DNA of 9,148 nucleotides from Thermoplasmata archaeon (GTDB lineage: Archaea; Thermoplasmatota; Thermoplasmata; GCA-020350865), in NCBI GenBank assembly GCA_020350865.1, contig CP070726.1, forward strand, positions 205,881 to 215,028, written 5' to 3'. Under the pieces are notes generated by a model that was not told the DNA's origin, searched no databases, and was given only the letters and a program-made list of their open reading frames with translations. Shown one piece after another: positions 6,873-9,148 of this stretch (positions are counted from its first letter, which is position 1; the number at the start of each line of letters is the position of its first letter). Position numbers and translations under genes: made by a program.

Positions 6873-7445
6873 ATGAAACCCCAGATACGGGTTCTTGCCG
6901 TGGACGACTCCCCCTTCAAATTCGGGGATGAAAGGGTCCTGGTTATCGGGGTTGTCATGCGGGTTCCAGCCTACATGGAGGCCGTGCTCAGAACCGAGGT
7001 TGCGGTGGATGGAAAAGATGCGTGTGAAAGACTTGCAGAGATGATCAACACCTCACGCTACAAGGAGCAGCTGAGGCTGGTTTTGATCGATGGTGTTGCC
7101 CTGGGCGGATTCAATGTGGTGGACATCAGGGAGCTGCACGAAAAAATCGGACTGCCCGTGGCGACCGTTACAAGGGAGAGGCCGGATTTCCCAGCCATGG
7201 AAGAAGCCTTGAGGGAGCATTTTGAAGACTGGGAGAGGAGATTGAACATCATCAAGGAAGGAGAGCTGGTTTCCCTTGAAACAGAGCACAAACCGATTTT
7301 CATGAAGTTTATTGGCATCGAACTGGAAGAGTTGAAGGAGGTCATAGAGCAGTCAACTGTGCGTGGAGCACTGCCCGAGGCCCTCCGGGTCGCCCATCTG
7401 ATTGCCACGGGAGTGGTTGCGGGGGAGAGCCGGGGGATGGCGTAG
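6873..7445 (+). CDS. DUF99 (UPF0215) family protein
   Basis: 190 residues with the hallmarks of DUF99: RVLAVDDSPF near the start (6-15), LVLIDGVALGGFNVVDI (69-85), and LPVATVTRERPD (94-105). The family is widespread in archaea and of unknown biochemical role; its fold is related to endonuclease V (RNase H-like). The conserved acidic residues Asp11, Asp12, Asp73 and Asp84 lie where a metal site would be expected, but nuclease activity is inference. Two starts are possible. ATG 6873 has GGAG 6 nt upstream and is used here; ATG 6867 abuts that GGAG but has AGAAGGA further upstream and would add two residues. It is the last gene of the DUF1616-pth2-DUF99 operon. No obvious T-rich terminator follows its TAG. 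Confidence 0.9.
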   Translation: MKPQIRVLAVDDSPFKFGDERVLVIGVVMRVPAYMEAVLRTEVAVDGKDACERLAEMINTSRYKEQLRLVLIDGVALGGFNVVDIRELHEKIGLPVATVTRERPDFPAMEEALREHFEDWERRLNIIKEGELVSLETEHKPIFMKFIGIELEELKEVIEQSTVRGALPEALRVAHLIATGVVAGESRGMA

Positions 7446-7548
7446 CGCCCACTGGTTCGAATTGCAATGGGTCACCTCCATTACTATCATAGCCTATTTA
7501 AATGTTCGATCTTCTGGGTGCTGAAGGGAGTGTGAAGGTGGAAGGAGT

Positions 7549-7563
7549 GAAAAACATATATAG
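7549..7563 (+). promoter_or_regulatory. BRE/TATA-like promoter of the PKD-protein gene
   Basis: An A-rich BRE-like run is followed by CATATATAG (7555-7563). Transcription would start near 7584, leaving a leader of roughly 70 nt before the GTG at 7653. Another AT-rich site, CTATTTAAATG (around 7494-7504), is a weaker alternative. The rest of the 207-nt gap between the DUF99 gene and this one holds no convincing gene. Confidence 0.45.
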
Positions 7564-7652
7564 TCTTAAGGACATGGTTACTATTGAGGTCTGGGGAGGG
7601 TGTCCTTGGTGAGGCTCTCTCTATAAAACAAAGAATAGGGCGGGTGATAAGG

Positions 7653-9148
7653 GTGAATCAAAGAATCGTAAGTATATTTTTAATAGCCATGCTAATCGTG
7701 GTTGGATTTGCAGGTGTAGTGTTCATGAGGGTCATTGCCACACCTCTCCCCATGGTGGACGCCAACGGGCCGTACGGTACGCACCAGAATCCACTTTACG
7801 AGGGGGAAATAGTGACTTTTAATGCTCGAATTATTAATGGCAATGCTGCTGACTATCAGTTCAGATGGGATGTCACAGGCGATGGGGAGTTCGACGGGCC
7901 TGGCCCAGCTCCGGATTTCTGGGGTTTGAAGGGAGAAACCGATTACAGCCATCAGTATCTGGATGATTACTACGGCGAAGCAAAGGTTGAGGCTTGGGAC
8001 GGGATAAACACCCTCAGTGATAATACCGATGTCTGGGTGGAAAATGTCCCGCCAACCGTATTCAATGTGACGGCAACCCCTGATTCCGAGCAACAGGGAC
8101 AGCCAGTGGAGTTCACGGCTCAATTTGAGGATCCAGGCCTGGAGGATTCATGGTATTTCAGATGGGATTTCGGGGATGGACAATATACTGACTGGATGCC
8201 GACGTATGGGTATATGTCTACAGAACCAGTGTTCCACAGATATTTAACAATTGGTACATTCGAACCACGATGTGAGGTAAGGGATGATGATCATGAAAGA
8301 GGTTTGATCTTAAACACCCCTCAAACATTGGATTTCCAGGACTTCGAGGGTATTGGATTCTCCTGGCCCCAGGGATGGTATGAGGGCGGCTTAGGCGGCT
8401 GGCAGATGCATTATGCATACAAGCTGAACGGTACAGCTCCATTCCTGCCGTACTGGTGCTATGGCATCTCCATCCTGTACTCACCAATCTACAATTTCTC
8501 GGGACTCGACGGGGCTGTAATCGAGTGGGACAACTACTGGGATGCCAACTGGCCAACCGGCAGTCAGGACGGGTATGTCCAGGTCTCAGTTGACGGAGGT
8601 TCTACATGGGTAACACTCCAAGAGTTCCACCACCTCGCTCCATCTTCCGAGGTGGCGCACTACCAGCGCTCATTCTGTCCAGCCGCAAATGAGCCGTGGG
8701 TTCAGTTCAGGTTCTGGTGTGACATGTATGACGATTGGTACTGGGAAATTGATAATATCCATATAATGAGCGCTGAACTTTATGCATTGAATGGTATTGG
8801 TTCTGCATCCACAAATGTGTCCATTACTTATAACAATCATCCATTCGCTAACGCCGGCGGTCCATTCTATTCGGGTTTCGAAGGCAGTGCAATCACTCTT
8901 GATGCCAGTGCCTCAATGGATCCCGATGGTCATGAACTGTTCTATCGCTGGGATTTTGAAAGTGACGGTATATGGGATACCGGTTGGTCAGCAAATCCAA
9001 TAATAGAATATGCATATCCCGATGATTATGACGGCCTTGTCGCGGTTGGAGTTTCCGATGATTATTATCATATAGTCAATGCTACAGCAGAGGTGGATAT
9101 CTTCAATGTTGCACCCGAAGTATACCTATCATTCACACCTGAGAATCC
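7653..9148 (+). CDS. Exported multidomain protein with PKD-like modules and a MAM/jelly-roll-like domain, C-terminus cut by window edge
   Basis: 498 codons are open to the right window edge, so the true length is unknown. The N-terminus MNQRIVSIFLIAMLIVVGFA and following residues look like a signal peptide or membrane anchor (hydrophobic 5-25), so the protein is probably outside the cell. The first PKD-like unit (about 34-131) has RWDVTGDGEFDG (71-82); the second (132-210) has RWDFGDGQYTDW (170-181). A different domain follows (about 226-374): DFQDFEG (227-233), then YSPIYNFSGLDGAVIEWDNY (276-295), GYVQVSVDGGSTWVTL (307-322) and WEIDNIHI (364-371), the pattern of MAM-like or choice-of-anchor jelly rolls. 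A third PKD unit (about 396-486) begins FANAGGPFY, has LDASASMDPDG (416-426) and YRWDFESDG (431-439), and a fourth seems to begin at VAPEVYL. Such domains bind other proteins or carbohydrates on the cell surface; no catalytic domain is seen in this part. GTG 7653 is chosen because GGTGAT, complementary to the 16S 3' end, lies just upstream; GTG 7644 is an in-frame alternative. Confidence 0.85.
   Translation, partial: MNQRIVSIFLIAMLIVVGFAGVVFMRVIATPLPMVDANGPYGTHQNPLYEGEIVTFNARIINGNAADYQFRWDVTGDGEFDGPGPAPDFWGLKGETDYSHQYLDDYYGEAKVEAWDGINTLSDNTDVWVENVPPTVFNVTATPDSEQQGQPVEFTAQFEDPGLEDSWYFRWDFGDGQYTDWMPTYGYMSTEPVFHRYLTIGTFEPRCEVRDDDHERGLILNTPQTLDFQDFEGIGFSWPQGWYEGGLGGWQMHYAYKLNGTAPFLPYWCYGISILYSPIYNFSGLDGAVIEWDNYWDANWPTGSQDGYVQVSVDGGSTWVTLQEFHHLAPSSEVAHYQRSFCPAANEPWVQFRFWCDMYDDWYWEIDNIHIMSAELYALNGIGSASTNVSITYNNHPFANAGGPFYSGFEGSAITLDASASMDPDGHELFYRWDFESDGIWDTGWSANPIIEYAYPDDYDGLVAVGVSDDYYHIVNATAEVDIFNVAPEVYLSFTPEN

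Noticed and set aside
7448..7470. GGTTCGAAT sequence resembling a tRNA T-loop
   Set aside because: No acceptor, D or anticodon stem can be built around it. The nearby CCCACTG/CAATGGG hairpin has a mismatch and no T-run, so neither a tRNA nor a terminator is supported.
7502..7612. Small 36-codon frame upstream of the PKD gene
   Set aside because: Its ATG overlaps a TATA-like sequence, it has no ribosome-binding site, and the proposed PKD promoter lies inside it.
1..9148. CRISPR arrays, insertion sequences, direct repeats or phage genes
   Set aside because: I found no regularly spaced repeats, no transposase or integrase, and no phage-like genes on either strand.

Overview
The window looks like chromosomal DNA of an archaeon, probably a euryarchaeal or Thermoplasmatota-like lineage. 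Four lines of evidence support this: an archaeal Trm5-type tRNA methyltransferase, a Pth2 (not bacterial Pth) peptidyl-tRNA hydrolase, DUF99 and DUF1616 proteins, and TATA/BRE-like promoter elements at archaeal distances from the starts. The use of FolD and a large secreted PKD protein fit such a lineage, but the phylum assignment is inference.

Left half, minus strand (read right to left): folD (4896-5777), then a very large fused formate dehydrogenase (659-4705), then the first 201 codons of trm5 (1-605, running off the left edge). The formate dehydrogenase is a 1348-residue polypeptide. It joins a [2Fe-2S] ferredoxin, a GltD-like FAD/NAD(P)H oxidoreductase, several [4Fe-4S] modules and a complete molybdopterin formate dehydrogenase catalytic subunit with cysteine (not selenocysteine) at the metal-ligand position. 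Next to folD it suggests a folate-linked one-carbon module: formate/CO2 interconversion on one side and methenyl/methylene/formyl-tetrahydrofolate interconversion on the other. trm5 has its own TATA-like element placed so that its mRNA would be leaderless.

Centre: a 121-bp divergent intergenic region (5778-5898) holds two TATA-like elements facing opposite ways, one for folD and one for the rightward operon.

Right half, plus strand: a compact three-gene operon, with gaps of 21 and 17 nt, encodes a short DUF1616-like membrane protein with a coiled-coil tail (5899-6477), Pth2 (6499-6855) and a DUF99 protein (6873-7445). After a 207-nt gap with a probable promoter comes a gene starting at GTG 7653 and running off the right edge. 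It encodes an exported protein with PKD-like modules flanking a MAM/jelly-roll-like domain.

I see no rRNA, tRNA, CRISPR array, insertion sequence or integrase. The genes are intact apart from the two cut by the window ends. The most notable object is the fused formate dehydrogenase. I see no clearly new defence or mobile system.
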